NCBI GenBank assembly: GCA_022494885.1
Contig: JAGVSM010000504.1
Coordinates: 186,001-250,000, forward strand
Length of the DNA stretch: 64,000 nucleotides
Origin: Micrasema longulum
Taxonomy: Eukaryota > Arthropoda > Insecta > Trichoptera > Brachycentridae
Direction: 5' to 3'
Notes under the pieces: model-generated
Database searches by the model: none
Told to the model about the DNA's origin: nothing
What the model saw: the letters and a program-made list of their open reading frames with translations, nothing else
Shown: positions 10,980 through 22,884 of the stretch, piece by piece
Layout of the letters: each line of letters begins with the position of its first letter
Numbering within the stretch: the stretch's first letter is position 1
Made by a program: the position numbers and the translations under genes

Positions 10980-11030
10980 TATCCTCATTTTGCGCGCGTT
11001 TTACCAGACTACAGCCTCAACGCTTTCACC
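10980..11030. repeat. Short segment shared with 30235-30285
   Basis: GCGCGTTTTACCAGACTACA and neighbours match the sequence beside the LINE fragment at 30040-30285, in the same orientation. Likely a small leftover of that element. Confidence 0.5.
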
Positions 11031-12390
11031 TTCTAACAGAGATCTTCAGACTTGTCAATAAATAACATTAATCTAACACAATACATCCATTTTTTGTTAA
11101 TGTTTTTAGAGTATGTAACATTAGTATTTATAAACTAGAAATAATAAATATAAATAAATATTATGACATGTTTTTATACTTTTAAACCACTTTTAATTAC
11201 TTATATTGTATATGTATATAAAATCAATGTATTGCTGCTCTTACTATAATGTGTCATTAATTTTGAAAATGTTTTTTAATTGACTTAAATTTATTGTCTT
11301 ATTTAAAGATTCTTTAAAGATTCTTATCATCGTTTCTTTGAATCCCTTAAAATATGTATGTGTATATTTATGTTTTTCCTTCTTAAAAATGTTATTATTA
11401 TTTTATTTTATTTTTACATCTGAGCATGTTTTTCATTCTTCTATATATATAATTGATGACATTTTTTCAGATTAATAAATTTATTTTACATTAACGACAC
11501 GAATTGTCTTAAACATTACGTATTTAAACAAAGTAATATAAATTTACGAAACTAAAACAGTGGGAAGTACACATAATTTAATATTTAAAAAGCAAATAAC
11601 GTTTTCGAACATAGAACCAAGTCCAATAATTATATTGCAATTTGAAGAATGTAGTCGGACTCAAATTATAATTAGTAAATCCAGAATAAAATATATCCGC
11701 CTGATTCATATGCTCATTAACGTATCTCTGTGGAGTTTAGGGATAGGCGATTATATGTACTTAATATATTATATTCCTTCGTCTATGTAATATGTTAATT
11801 TTGTGGTGCAGGTAGTGGTTAACACATTTGATTTCGACGCGAAACAATAGAGAAACATAACTTTTTTCAAACATTTTTTAAAGTAATGAAGGTCTATTAA
11901 ATACTTTCCAGTAAAAAAAATTGCTAATAGTAGCATAAAAAATATTTTTGAATTTCTAACTTTGAATTCCCGCAAAAACAGTCATTCCATTGGCCACGCC
12001 CCTAATACGTCACAATTTATGTTTTTTTTTCCTGGCCATTGAAATTAGTTCAGAACATTATCACGAATCTTGACGTCACAACAACCAAGGCCAAACACGT
12101 CGCGTTTTTCTATCAACGTATTTTTATTAAATTTCTTATCTACATTTATGAATGAAAACATTTCTTCGCAATATCCATATTGATTTTGAAAACACAATTT
12201 ATTATTCTGAATCCATTTAAAATATTTTTATAGGTATTCGTAGTATGTTTGTGATATTTCCCTATTTCAACATAAAATTCAATATTCGAAAGGTTTTTTT
12301 TATACAATGCGATCATCGTACCTGTTACAGTATCACAGTAAAAAATCACGCCATATGTTTTTTTACCGTAGCATTAAAGTCGCGTTAGAA
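11031..12390. other. No gene seen, AT-rich
   Basis: Long T/A runs. The 76-codon frame at 11560-11790 has no recognisable motif and AT-driven composition. Confidence 0.4.
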
Positions 12391-12394
12391 AAAA

Positions 12395-12690
12395 TACACG
12401 CGTGCGTGCACTGTATGCGAATTCTAATACGTAACGGATGCGTTTCGCACGACAGGTGACGTGTGACCGGTGTGACGTACAGTAGCCGCTAGCTGCCGGC
12501 ACTGGGCTGTCAGCAGTCCGTTGGCCGGTCGGCTGTAGTGGCTGTCGGCATGGTAGTGCGGAAGAGTTACCGAGGAATGCGCGTTTCTCGGAGTGTGTCC
12601 TGCGCTTGTACATACGTTATGTATTGTGTTTACAATCAGTGCATCACCGGTAAACACGCAAATCTTGTAACGCCTTTAAAACGATAGCAA
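12395..12690 (+). promoter_or_regulatory. CpG-rich island, possible promoter and first exon
   Basis: GC content jumps sharply against the AT-rich surroundings. Two TGACGT sites (near 12458 and 12471) and an initiator-like TCAGCAG near 12510 precede an ATG at 12550 in good context (G at -3, G at +4). The frame from that ATG runs 45 codons to a stop at 12687. It also crosses a possible donor, CCG|GTAAAC at 12650. Spliced there the exon would end in phase 1, which fits the start of the exon at 36059. The peptide itself (MVVRKSYRGMRVSRSVS...) is not recognised. A coding role is speculative; an island with transcription-start character is more likely than not. Confidence 0.3.
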
Positions 12691-13224
12691 ACATAGAGTT
12701 TTTAAACTGTTTTATTTATTATTGTAATATTAAGTACAAAAACACCTTTCCAATTAATTAACAAAATTAATTTATTGATGCCATTTACATATATTGATAA
12801 ACTTAATATGGCATTTTATGCTGTACCCGTGTTAAGCCACAATAATTTTCATAGAAGACGGTTCAAAGAACCTTTTACAAAAATTAATAATTTACAGAAA
12901 TAATCACAGCAGTGCACAATAAACATGTATCACATAGTATAAAATAATAGAATTATTAAAACTAAAAAAAATAGTATAGATATAATACAAAAACAAAAAG
13001 TTAAAAAGAAACATAACATCTCTAAATAAAATATAACAATAACCATGAGAAAATCTTATGTTCTAAATATAAATATAACACAGTAAAGTTGAGAATAAGT
13101 TGATTATGATAATTTAAAAAAATAATACAACTATAGTATTTTTATAAATTTAAGTTTTTTAAACAATATTTTTTTTAAAAAAAAGCTTAAATTAACTAAA
13201 TAATACCTCAATTTAGTGAAATCA
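12691..13224. other. No gene seen
   Basis: AT-rich stretch between the CpG island and a LINE tail; nothing recognised. Confidence 0.4.
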
Positions 13225-13325
13225 TCATCATCAGTTGGTTGAGAGAAATTGCCATTGGGCAATAAATCCACCAATGTACAATTTAAATTATGTCTAACAT
13301 GTTGAATAAAGAAATAAAAAATCAC
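13225..13325 (+). mobile_element. LINE 3' end with hairpin
   Basis: GAGAAATTGCCATTGGGCAA followed by TAAATCCACCAATGTAC and a GAATAAAGAAATAAA tail; a relative of the 6808 tail. Confidence 0.6.
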
Positions 13326-13844
13326 GTATTCCAGGAAACAAAGTTAAATTAATAATTAATATTACGAAAATCCATTATTTTTCTAATAATAATTTGTATA
13401 AAAAATTAGAAATAGTAAATTAGAAAAAATACTCCCATATTAAACAATAACATGTGAAGAAAAACAGTCCAAAAAATTATATTTAATGTTTAAAAAATAT
13501 TTAAAAAACAAATACAATACAGAGATCTAGATAACAGAATTGCCAAAAAAAAGCGATAAGAAGAAGAACTGCGGTTAAATATTTGATTGACGTATTTATT
13601 AAAAAATTCATAAAGTCAGTGGTTCAAATATTAGTTTTGAGAATTCCTAGTTCCCATATCCTTAATGTTTTCCTAATTATTTTGTTATGGCATTAGCATA
13701 AACACATAGTGTTCTTTTTGGTGTACTTATTTCAAATATTCGTCCTAATTTTGATTTGAAATACATCATAATTATCATATGCGCACACTGCATTTGTACT
13801 CTATCTGCAGAGTATCTGAATAATATTTACTATGTCGAAGGTAA

Positions 13845-13935
13845 GGTGATCACTCTTATGCTTCAAGTGCCAGTCCAGGAACAGTGAAATATTGCATTGA
13901 GGGATCTAAAAGCCCATAAATCCAACTGCAGTTGT
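13845..13935 (-). repeat. SINE-D 3' body fragment
   Basis: AGGTGATCACTCTTATGCTT, then AGTGCCAGTCCAGGAACAG and ATTGCATTGAGG, match the part of the minus-strand SINE-D at 22030-22176 that lies beyond its tRNA-like core. Confidence 0.45.
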
Positions 13936-14149
13936 TGTAGAATCCTGAGGAACACTATCAGCTCCGCGTAGAAGAAAGTTAAATAAATTATTCCCAAGGA
14001 TTACAAACTCTATGCGGATTGATGAGGGGGGGGGGAGGATTTATAGACAGGGACCAACACTCCGTTCTTACCCCTCGGATCCCTTTCAATGTCTCTTTTT
14101 TTGTTTTAAAAATAAAATGTTCACCAAATTAATAAACAATTTATTAAAA

Positions 14150-14375
14150 TAAAACAAAATAATAGAAATATTTTAACGTTCTTTAAGACCAATAATTTCA
14201 CGTTCACCTTGCCAGAATTTGAATCTTCGACCTCAAGCATGACATGCGAATGCGCCAACCATTACACTACGAGATGGGTTTATCTCCACTCTATTTCATT
14301 TTTCAGAATGTTTACCTTAGATTGACATCGATCAGAAACTCTCGTCCAGGGTTCTTGTTATATTGTTTATCCGCC
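14150..14375 (-). mobile_element. SINE-D copy
   Basis: Reversed it reads AACCCTGGACGAGAGTTTCT, then CCATCTCGTAGTGTAATGG (A box), GGCGCATTCGCATG, and GGTCGAAGATTCAAATTCTG (degenerate B box). This is the most complete copy of the order 5' body then tRNA-like core. Confidence 0.7.
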
Positions 14376-16329
14376 CGGACACAGAAAATAGATAGTACTT
14401 TGGAAAAACCCGTTTATTCCCAAGTTGTTTTTTTTTTCGTATCCTAGTGGAATAGCGAAAGCTAATTGAAAGGGGATGTTGGTGTTTATTCCTTTGTGAG
14501 ACTAAAGTAGTAATATCATTTCGAGTCTTCTTTTACTCAGTTGTTTGCTCTTACTAGAACAGCCCCAGTGATAGGGGAGAAATAATTAGCCAGGATCCTC
14601 TGAAATCCGTCTTTATCTCCAAGGCTTCCCGGAGAAAGGCTAGTCGCTGTTGTCTCCGAGTCTTGTTATTATTTCTATAACTTTATTGGGGTCTGAGTTT
14701 GGTATGGTTTTTAAAAAATATTTTAAAAAAAAAACAACAATCTTTCGTTTATCGTGACTGACAGAGATTTAGTATGTAAACATTTTGTTTCCTTAAACAA
14801 ATTATATTTAAAATATAACAATCACGAACGTTCAGTTTTCCTTCGTAGGCATTGCGCTAACCTTCGCGCTAAGTATTCATTTGTGCATTCCAATCCCCAC
14901 AATTAATATATATTTTTACAATTCCATTCCCGTTAGCCGAACACCCAATCTGCGCCATTGGATTGTACCATTGACCTCTTGTTATTTAATTCGTCAGCAA
15001 AACTGCCAATTTCATTATGAGAATCTATAAAACTTAACGAGTTCGGCAATTATTATCGCCTAGGAAACTTGTTTGAATGCAGTTTTTATTTTATTATTAT
15101 CAATTAGCATGTTTGCAGTAGATGGATGTAGATGTGCATATTTACGATTTACGGTTAAAATTTATGTGCGTCTATAATTATTAAATTGCTGCTTGTATGT
15201 CCTGATTTATTCCGCTAAATAGATTTGACTTGCAGTAAAATGTACCGGTATTTTGATTGTAGATCTGAAGTTCGTGGAATTGTGTCGCTGGTTACGCCCA
15301 CGCAGCTAAATATTCCAATCGTTTAGTACCCTAAAGTATATAAATTTAATTGAGAATACGGTTTTGCCGAATTTCTCGCTGTCAGACATAATGATGTTAA
15401 TATCTCAGCTGTACAAGTTTTTGCATGGAGTGACCTCAGCATTCCTCGGAAAGGATCCTTCGAAGGCCGCACACATTTTGTTATGTCTTCCGATTGCTTC
15501 GTGTTGGCGAGTAGCTCTCCTTGGACCTTCCCGACGTCCTTAAGTGCGCGAGCTCCAAACTAGATAAGGAGAATATTACTTCTGTGCGGGTAATGAATCT
15601 CTCTTGTCTCTTGTAGAATTCCAGTTTGATTTATCGTTTTCGCCTTAAAGGCGCGACCCGTTCTATCGCGCCATGTTTGTTTCTGTGCAAACGCGCACCT
15701 CGACGTTTTAACACTGCCCCGTATAAGAAGTACTTAGAGGAGCTTTTTACAATGACAATTATTGTTTATTAACTAAATTTTCTGTCGCGTGTGCCATTTA
15801 TCAAAACATCTACAAGCGCTCCAATGTAAGGGAACGTGTTCGACTCCGTCGCTTCTTTTTGTTTGTCTCTATGTAGATAAATAATTATCCTGTGGCGAAA
15901 TAAACATATTTCAAGATGCTTCTTACTTTGTATTATGCTAATCCTTTCTGTGTTTCCGATCGCTCGTGTACATAACCTCTACGAGGACAACGTTGACATT
16001 AAATAGATAAGTTTATAATTCTGCTGGGTTTGTCCATTTCAAACCTCCAAACATGCAATTCCTAATACATCGAGTTCTTCCACCGAACATTACGGAATAT
16101 AAAATATAATATATATTAACTATTCACAAGACATTGAGTATCCTAATTTATTTGAGAGATCTCTCATAAACTTTGATGCTAAGAAAATATTAGTTATTTT
16201 ATTTAGCAATATATAGGGTAAATATTAATTTAAATAAATATACAATTAATTTTTGTTAGTACATTTTTTTTCTAAAATAATTTTGTTCTTATGATTTACC
16301 AAATTATTAAAATTTTACTATCATTTTCA
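14376..16329. other. No gene seen; moderately GC-rich unique DNA near 15.4-15.7 kb
   Basis: 15380-15720 is richer in CpG than its surroundings and holds no TE motif or long frame. It could be regulatory intron DNA, but nothing in it identifies a role. Confidence 0.35.
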
Positions 16330-16445
16330 ACGAGTTGATAATAAATCACTATTAGAAAATGGGAATCAAGTTATGGTAGAGCTGGGTTCGACCTTCGTGC
16401 TTTTTACCCGTGAGTCTGCGACACTGGCCACATGACCATAGCCCG
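16330..16445 (-). mobile_element. SINE-A copy, head and part of body
   Basis: Contains AGAAAATGGGAATCAAGTT and GCTGGGTTCGACCTTCGTG, then GTGAGTCTGCGACACTGGCC, which reversed give the SINE-A body, a mutated B box and the A-box region. Confidence 0.65.
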
Positions 16446-18185
16446 GTCTACAGTTTGTTTACGCACTTTTGCTACAAACAATAATCTTTGTATGTTTTTA
16501 TGCTGTGTAGATATTTTTTCTTATAGATGTGTTTATTTTTAAACTGATTATAAATAAATAAATGCAAATGTTTTACTATGAAGATCTTAAAACCGTTGCC
16601 AGTCTTTCCATTTTCGATAAAATACAACAGATAAGATATATTTTTACTATCTCAACACATTCGATAAGTGACCTAGTTCTGTCGGGGTTATTATTATTCA
16701 ATATGATTTAACTGTATTTATTGTTTTAATAAAAAAAAGTATGCGTCAACTCTAAAAATGTATACTTAATTGAAAACGTGTGAGGTTTTATGCTGTAACT
16801 CGTAAAATTATCATAATTCGCGAGAGAGTTCTTCGCCAGAGATAACCTACTGCGGAATGATGGGTGAGCAGCTTTATTATGATATCCGACATTACAGCTA
16901 TCCTGCATCTGCTTGGATTCGTTGCAAAGTCGTGGGACGCCAACGGTGTGCATATTAATAAAAAAATTAAGTAACTAACGGGTGTTTTGTACACAATGGA
17001 CCATTGCACACTTTCCTTTTTAGGATAACATAACTTGTCTTCGTACCAATGCGGGTTAGTCATTTTTGCAATTCAACTGCCAATCTCTAGAAGCCTGAAG
17101 AAGAGAATAATGCCGAGTCATTTCCTATTGCTTAGATACATCAGGAAGACCTCGGAAAAGTCCCACACGGTATTCTGACAATAAATTTACAATCTTGTAC
17201 CTTGTATCCCGTACTTCGTCTCTATACTAACTACCAACCAATAAAGTTACTGATACTTGCAACGGTAGTTTGCATGTCAGGACCGTAGTTTACCTATTCA
17301 TTATAATAATAGATTTACTATTTATTTTTCTGAGTCTATAATACTATTATAGATAATACGAGTGTCTGTGACATAGTACACTTATAGAACTCACATCATA
17401 CATTATTATTTATTCATATAAAGCCATTTGACGTGCAATGTCACACAAATCAAGTTTTCCTTATAAACTGACATGTTTTATTGTATTGTTTATTGATAAA
17501 CTGTCGAACAATATTTTATTTTAGCTCTAATGTACAAGTTAATAACTGTCTAGAAAAACGGTAAGTATCTTATATATTTGTTTAATTCCTTCGGAATATT
17601 ATTTATGCCATAATCAGAATACGATAGATAATTTATTGATATTTGGTTTACATAGCATTATTAGTCTATCCTTAGGATTTTTATATTTATCTTTTGGAAT
17701 TTTTATTTATTTTACGTCTAATTAGCTTAGCGGTTGCTTATATTTATTTAATATATAAATTAATAGTTTGCAAACGTTTTTGCTTGCGGACTGTTTCCTT
17801 CCAGCTGGAATGGGATCTGTGCTGTTCTGTTATAGTATATTTTATTATAAAATCAAATTTACAAAAAGAAAAAATCTGGGCATGCCGTTTTACTGCCGTA
17901 GATTTATGCAAGTTACGGAAAAAGTGAACAATGAAGAAAGACATATATGGGTAATTATAAAAGTAATAAAATTTTAACACGAAGACGGCTGCTAAGTCTT
18001 CTCGTCGGTCGTTTCTTGCAGTTTAGACATTAATTTCTGACGAACTGTTTGCAGTTGACGTCCAGGACTAGAAAATCGGATACTTTGTAAAGTAGGTAAA
18101 CGTGGTTAGGGCTCTTGATAAGGATCAGCAATGTGTTATGTGAGACATAGGCACTGTCTGTGACAATGCGCGCAAAATGTTAGTA
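16446..18185. other. No gene seen
   Basis: No TE motif. A splice-like pair (acceptor TTATTTTAG at about 17524, donor CGGTAAGT at about 17561) encloses 36 bases, but its phase does not fit the exon at 36059. Confidence 0.35.
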
Positions 18186-18850
18186 TTTGTTCATCGAACA
18201 GCTAAGGTGTTCTTAAATACTCGTGTTCTAAGGCTTCTTTATAACTCATTGGTGCGAAGCAGACTTGAGTGTGGATCTCTGATCTGGGCACCCCTCGAAT
18301 TGAAGTGGAGATGAAGATTATGCTGGAGATGGTTCAGAAGAAATTTCTGAGGTATCTTTACTTAAGGGAGTGCGGATATTATCCGTGGTTGTACCCGTCT
18401 GACTTCATACTGGGAATGCTTGGCTACAATAGTTTGGAGAAAAGAAGAAATGCATACTTGCTTATGTATTTTTTCTGATTGATCCGTGGCATAACGATCA
18501 ACATAGGTGTAACGGAGAGTATTTTTCTTTATGTTCCTAATGACTACCTTAGACATAGATAGCTTAAGCTGTTTTATCTTCCTGCTTGCAGAACCAACCT
18601 GCCGATGGTAATGCCAGTAGAAAGAGCAATGTCTTCACTCAACCGTTTCTCTTCGAATATTGACATCTTTCATATCAGTGAAAAAAAAAATCAGAGAGGA
18701 TAGCATTCTTTCTCTATAATTGCTGGGTATTTTTATTTTTGTATATTTAAATTTTAGTATTAATTTTTTCGTTTTATGTATGCATTGAAATATTTTGTAA
18801 TGTACATAAACGTTTATAAAATAAATAAATTGAAAATTGAAATAAATTGA
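18186..18850 (+). pseudogene. LINE-E reverse transcriptase C-terminus and tail
   Basis: Reads LLYNSLVRSRLECGSLIWAP, then after a frameshift MVQKKFLRYLYLRECGYY, then RTNLPMVMPVERAMSSLNRF and NIDIFHIS before the stop. Compared with the minus-strand copy at 25555-26098, some of the segment between FLRYL and RTNLP is scrambled or lost. The tail reads ATTTTGTAATGTACATAAAC and ends in AAATAAATAAATTG; the same tail occurs at 53180-53250. Frameshifts make it inactive. Confidence 0.75.
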
Positions 18851-18990
18851 ACCCAAACAACTATGGATGTATACACGAGTATTATGTACTTCTGGTTACT
18901 TTCTTTCAGCACAAAAATGCCTAGGCTACCACATTACAGATAATCTTTTCGGGCAGTTTTTCTCGTTCGGCAATAACAAATTTATCCTCG

Positions 18991-19168
18991 TATGTGGGCA
19001 CCGCAAAGGAGACTTAAGTCCTCAGATGCGGTATGTGGTAGGTGAGCTGTGACCCAAACGATGGTGCGTTATTTTCTCTCCGTTCAAGATGCTGATTTTA
19101 TGACCCTCTTTCGGCTTGCCCACCACATGTCGCCTAAGGACTTAAGTTTTCTTTGTCGTGCACACATA
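18991..19168. mobile_element. Foldback MITE, about 60-bp inverted arms
   Basis: The left arm starts TATGTGGGCACCGCAAAGGA and continues CTTAAGTCCTCAGATGCGG. The right arm, reversed, starts TATGTGTGCACGACAAAGAA and continues CTTAAGTCCTTAGGCGACA. Identity over the arms is roughly three quarters by eye. Only one copy lies in the window. Confidence 0.65.
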
Positions 19169-20626
19169 AAAATAAAAAATTCTCCTTGATCATCGAGAAA
19201 AACTGTTTTAAAGAACTCTCTGTAATCTTATAGCTTTGGCATCTTTGTGAAGAGAAAAGATAATTTAGAAGCAAATATAATAATTTAGAATAAAAGATAA
19301 TCACAAGTCCGTATGTAATTCATTAGATTAAGCAATGGATAGAAGTGTTTTTTTTTCAATTACTGCCATTAAGTTAATTGGATATGATTAAACCTGTTTA
19401 AACAATAAACTAACATTTTTATATTTTCAAAACTGTTACAATTTAAGTACATATGTATGTGATATAGACTGGAGCGTTAACCAAGTTAAATGTCCACTCT
19501 AGGCGATTGTAAAGAAAAGAAAGAGCTTGGTATGAAACGTCACTTTGCATTGTTCCAAAAAAAGCCATATTACTGATGATTGACCTGTATATATATACAT
19601 ATAGATGGGTAAATATATTCGTGCGTCCATTTTATAAAAAAACCTTTCCATAAACTCAAGTAAAATAAGTTGATAAATATTTTCAAAGGATGAGGAAGTT
19701 AAGTGTAACGGGAAATTATATAAAAAAAAGATTTTCTAATGCGCGGTAAAAATTACATCATCTGATTGTACGGTGAAGTTTCTCGAAAATGCATAAAAAA
19801 AATTACAAAAATGATTTTGATAAAAACTTTAAACGATGTCACTAGTTTTTAGAGTATTGTGATTTATTTCCGCTTACCGGGAAACCAACCCACCAATCAG
19901 AACAACTCACCGTAGATGACTTGCGTCGGCAGAGGCGGAGTAATGTAACAATCACGAAACTTAAACAAATCATAATGCTGATAATACGATACTCAAAAAT
20001 ATATATTTTTAATATGGCTTAGTTAAATAGTCTTTGATAGATAGTAGATAGTAACAAATAAAAAAAAACAACTGAACTTCCTCATTCAAATGACTCTAAA
20101 GTAATTAAATTTTCACTGTAATTTGAACCACCAAACTTTGGGAATATTTCGAAAAGCTGGAGCCACCGTCCTGTCTCCATACACGGCGCGGCGCGTTGTG
20201 GCGTTTTAAAATAATTCCTAAAATTCATAATGGATTTGTCAGTTCAAAAACTAACTTTGAGCTACCGTATGTCAGTTTTTAAATTGTATTTATTTTTAAT
20301 GTAAGGCGATATGTAGGATTGTTTAAGTACATTAAAAACTTAGCTTGGGCTAGTTTGTGTATTGGGCCTAAACCACATTGCATCTAGAAGATTGAGGTGC
20401 TGGCAGAAAATAGTTTATAATATAATATATAGTCTTATTGTATATTGATTGATGAATCCCGACCCTTGGCGAGTGACGGCTCGTGCCCTTGTACTAACAC
20501 GCCTGTGGTTACTATTTCCCATTAAACTTTCTGCCATTCACTGATACAAAAGACCGTCCTGACCCGGCCAACATAGCCACGCGCGCTATGTAGCAGTGGA
20601 CAGGTTTTTAAACCTTTGTATATATA
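19169..20626. other. No gene seen
   Basis: Mixed DNA; around 20450-20610 there is a GC-richer patch ending AGCAGTGGACAGG, which could be an RTE-type 3' end but is too short to call. Confidence 0.35.
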
Positions 20627-20940
20627 CAGGCTGTTCTTTAAACCCTGTCACATCCGAAACCACGATGATCAGTATGAGCAAGAAGACATATTGGCACATT
20701 AAAATATATTTTTTAAAGCCTAAATTCTTAAAAAATTAAATGTAAAAAAAAACAAATGGTTGCTTACTTCTGCAGGGGTAAAACGAGGAGGAGGGAGAGG
20801 GAGTCTGATACACCGTCAACTGCATGGCCGCGCCCCCATCGCTTCTACGTTGCAGAAGTAACCATTTGTTTTTTTTTTTTAATATTTTATTTTAAAAAAA
20901 AATATTTTTTCTGAATATTTTATTAAATATGCCAATATGT
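20627..20940. mobile_element. MITE-2 copy, right terminus missing
   Basis: The left end CAGGCTGTTCTTTAAACCCT and CACATCCGAAACCACGATGA match the complete copy at 60151-60524. An inner inverted pair (ACAAATGGTTGCTTACTTCTGCA without its last bases, and TGCAGAAGTAACCATTTGT) is present too. The last 45 bp or so of the right arm are absent; the sequence switches to a LINE 3' end after AATATGCCAATATGT. Confidence 0.8.
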
Positions 20941-21010
20941 CTAGAAATTGTCATTTGGCATTGTACAAATAACATTTTGTACAAAAAGTTAAATAAATAA
21001 ATAAATAAAT
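20941..21010 (+). mobile_element. LINE 3' end
   Basis: AGAAATTGTCATTTGGCATT, then GTACAAATAACATTTTGTAC, then AAATAAATAAATAAAT; a short truncated member of the 6808 family, abutting MITE-2. Confidence 0.6.
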
Positions 21011-22029
21011 AGATTGGAGATAGCTACACAAACGAACTGTGCAGGAATCTGTTGAAAAAATATATATACAAAATATTAACCCCTTGGCCACTTCTTCTAA
21101 GAAACGCTTCAAGCTTTCCTTAGACATTATTATATGTATATATCTTTCGAACCTTAACTTAACTGATTTTTTTTAAAAAAAATCCCTTTCTTTCCTGAAT
21201 CCTCTTCCTGACTCCTTCCAAACTCACTTCCTGATCCCACATTCTCATTAAATTATGTGTATAAAAAAAGGTAAGAGTATTGTTATAAATAAGTTTACAT
21301 ATATGTATGTATAAGCTCTATTTTCTCACTAAAAAATATCTCTCATTCGAAAATTATCATGTGTGATTGAATAAAGTATTTTATAGTTTCTTCAAATTTT
21401 GACCAATTTCATTTCTGGCCTATCTGTTTTTTGGGTGGTGGGAAAATATTGCTTCCACCAATTAGTCTCCCGAAGTGTATATATTTTTACTTGAACTTCA
21501 ATAAGTAAAAATATGATTGTGGAAGGAAATTAACGGTGTGCTTTCTGAATGATGACGGAAAAGTCAGCAATTAATTAAAAATATTTAAAAAACTCCATTG
21601 AAAAAAAACACAGATACAAGTGTGCAATTAATTATCGTGAAGCTAGCGGAGAAAAGTGTTCCGCGGTGCATTTTGACTAGGTCGATTAAAAAATGCATAA
21701 CCGTTAATATATGTCTGTATTTAATCCACTTGGCTGAATTTAAGTTTTGTATTGCGAGAAATTTCTTTTAGTTAACATTAATTATTCATGACTGAGATTG
21801 TTATTAAAATAAACTTGTTTGAAAGTACTGTTACTGTTTTAGAAATTTATTTTATGGGTTTCATCTTTATAATGAATTACACATTTTTACTTAGTATTTT
21901 ATACCTCCATCATCAGGTGTAAATGTAATTTATAATAATCATCATTACCGTTCCTGTTTCTGCACTCAGTTCTGTCTATGACACTGTATTAATGCACCAA
22001 ATGCAGTCTATTTTTATTTTCTATTCAAG
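21011..22029. other. No gene seen
   Basis: 21060-21250 may hold a very degraded LINE end (a frame reading TSSKKRFKLSLDII), followed by a CT-rich patch. Not strong enough to call. Confidence 0.3.
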
Positions 22030-22176
22030 AAAGTAGGTGATTAGTCTGACGCTTCAGGCGCCAGCCTAGGGATTAAAAAATTGCATTGAATCGCCTTTCA
22101 ATGTTTCGCATTGACCCTGCCAGGAATTAGCCCAGGACCTCAAGCGTGGTTGGCAAATGCGCCAACTACTATCTTC
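22030..22176 (-). mobile_element. SINE-D copy (core and 3' body)
   Basis: Reversed: GTAGTTGGCGCATTTGCC, CTTGAGGTCCTGGGCTAATT (degenerate B box), CCTGGCAGGGTCAATGCG, then a body ending GCCTGAAGCGTCAGACTAAT. Confidence 0.65.
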
Positions 22177-22184
22177 ACTCAAAC

Positions 22185-22380
22185 GGACGCTGTGGTGCAG
22201 TTGGTTAGATGGCCAACTGTGAAACTGGCGTCGCGGGCTCGATTCCTCCCTGCCGCAAGAAAAAAATCCAATATTTTTTTTTCTCAATGGGTCTAGGTTT
22301 TGTGGTGTATATTTCATCACCTCCTCGCATATCCTCTCTTTCCTACTTGCTGACAAGCTTAATAGAGGCCTCTTTTTTTT
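22185..22380 (+). mobile_element. SINE-B copy
   Basis: The tRNA-like head reads GCTGTGGTGCAGTTGGTTAG (A box) and GGGCTCGATTCC (B box with one change). It is followed by AAGAAAAAAATCC, GGTTTTGTGGTGTATATTTC, CTACTTGCTGACAAGC and AATAGAGGC. Same order as the complete copy at 55006-55222. Confidence 0.8.
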
Positions 22381-22434
22381 AAATACTAGAGTTCTTATTA
22401 TTTACTCAAATATATACATTTTCCGAACATTTTC

Positions 22435-22548
22435 TGAGTCGTAAATAACTGATGCTGGAAAAATGGAATTCGAGTTGTGTAATATTTGAACCTGAAACCT
22501 TTGGTCTGTGAGTTCACAATACTACCACGTGACCACCACCCGGTTCAA
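22435..22548 (-). mobile_element. SINE-A copy
   Basis: Reversed it reads GGTGGTCACGTGGTAGTATT, ACTCACAGACCAAAGGTTTC, AGGTTCAAATATTACAC and the SINE-A body. B box mutated. Confidence 0.65.
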
Positions 22549-22680
22549 ACTCGGTTCGGATTAACGGCTTATTCCTTTTTTTTTTTAATACGAGACTACT
22601 TTTTCTCCACTCGAATTAAATGTTCAGGATATTTTCAGGATTTACTGAAATGGACAATTCATATAAATAATTGAGCATAA

Positions 22681-22855
22681 GACAGGCGCCGTGGCGCAGT
22701 TGGTTAGACGGCTAACCGTAAAATCCAAGAAATATTTTTTTCTCTATTGGTCTGGGTGTTGTGGTGTATTTTTCATTACCTCCTTCCATATCCCCTCTAT
22801 CCCACCTGCTGACAAGCCTCAAAATAGAGGGTTAGCGGGTTATTCATAAAAAAAT
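22681..22855 (+). mobile_element. SINE-B copy lacking the B box
   Basis: Starts GACAGGCGCCGTGGCGCAGT and TGGTTAGACGGC, then jumps from CTAACCGTAAAATCC into the body, so the T-arm of the tRNA head is gone. The 3' part (GGTGTTGTGGTGTATTTTTC, CTGCTGACAAGCCTC, ATAGAGGGTTAGCGGG) is intact. Confidence 0.8.
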
Positions 22856-22884
22856 AATTACCCAAATAGCAACATTATACAGTC

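Noticed and set aside
17525..17560. Small exon ending CGGTAAGT
   Set aside because: In the phase required by the exon at 36059 it contains a stop, and the acceptor is weak.
18911..19042. Exon between TTTCTTTCAG and GTGAGC
   Set aside because: It overlaps the left arm of the foldback element at 18991-19168, so the frame is explained by a mobile element.
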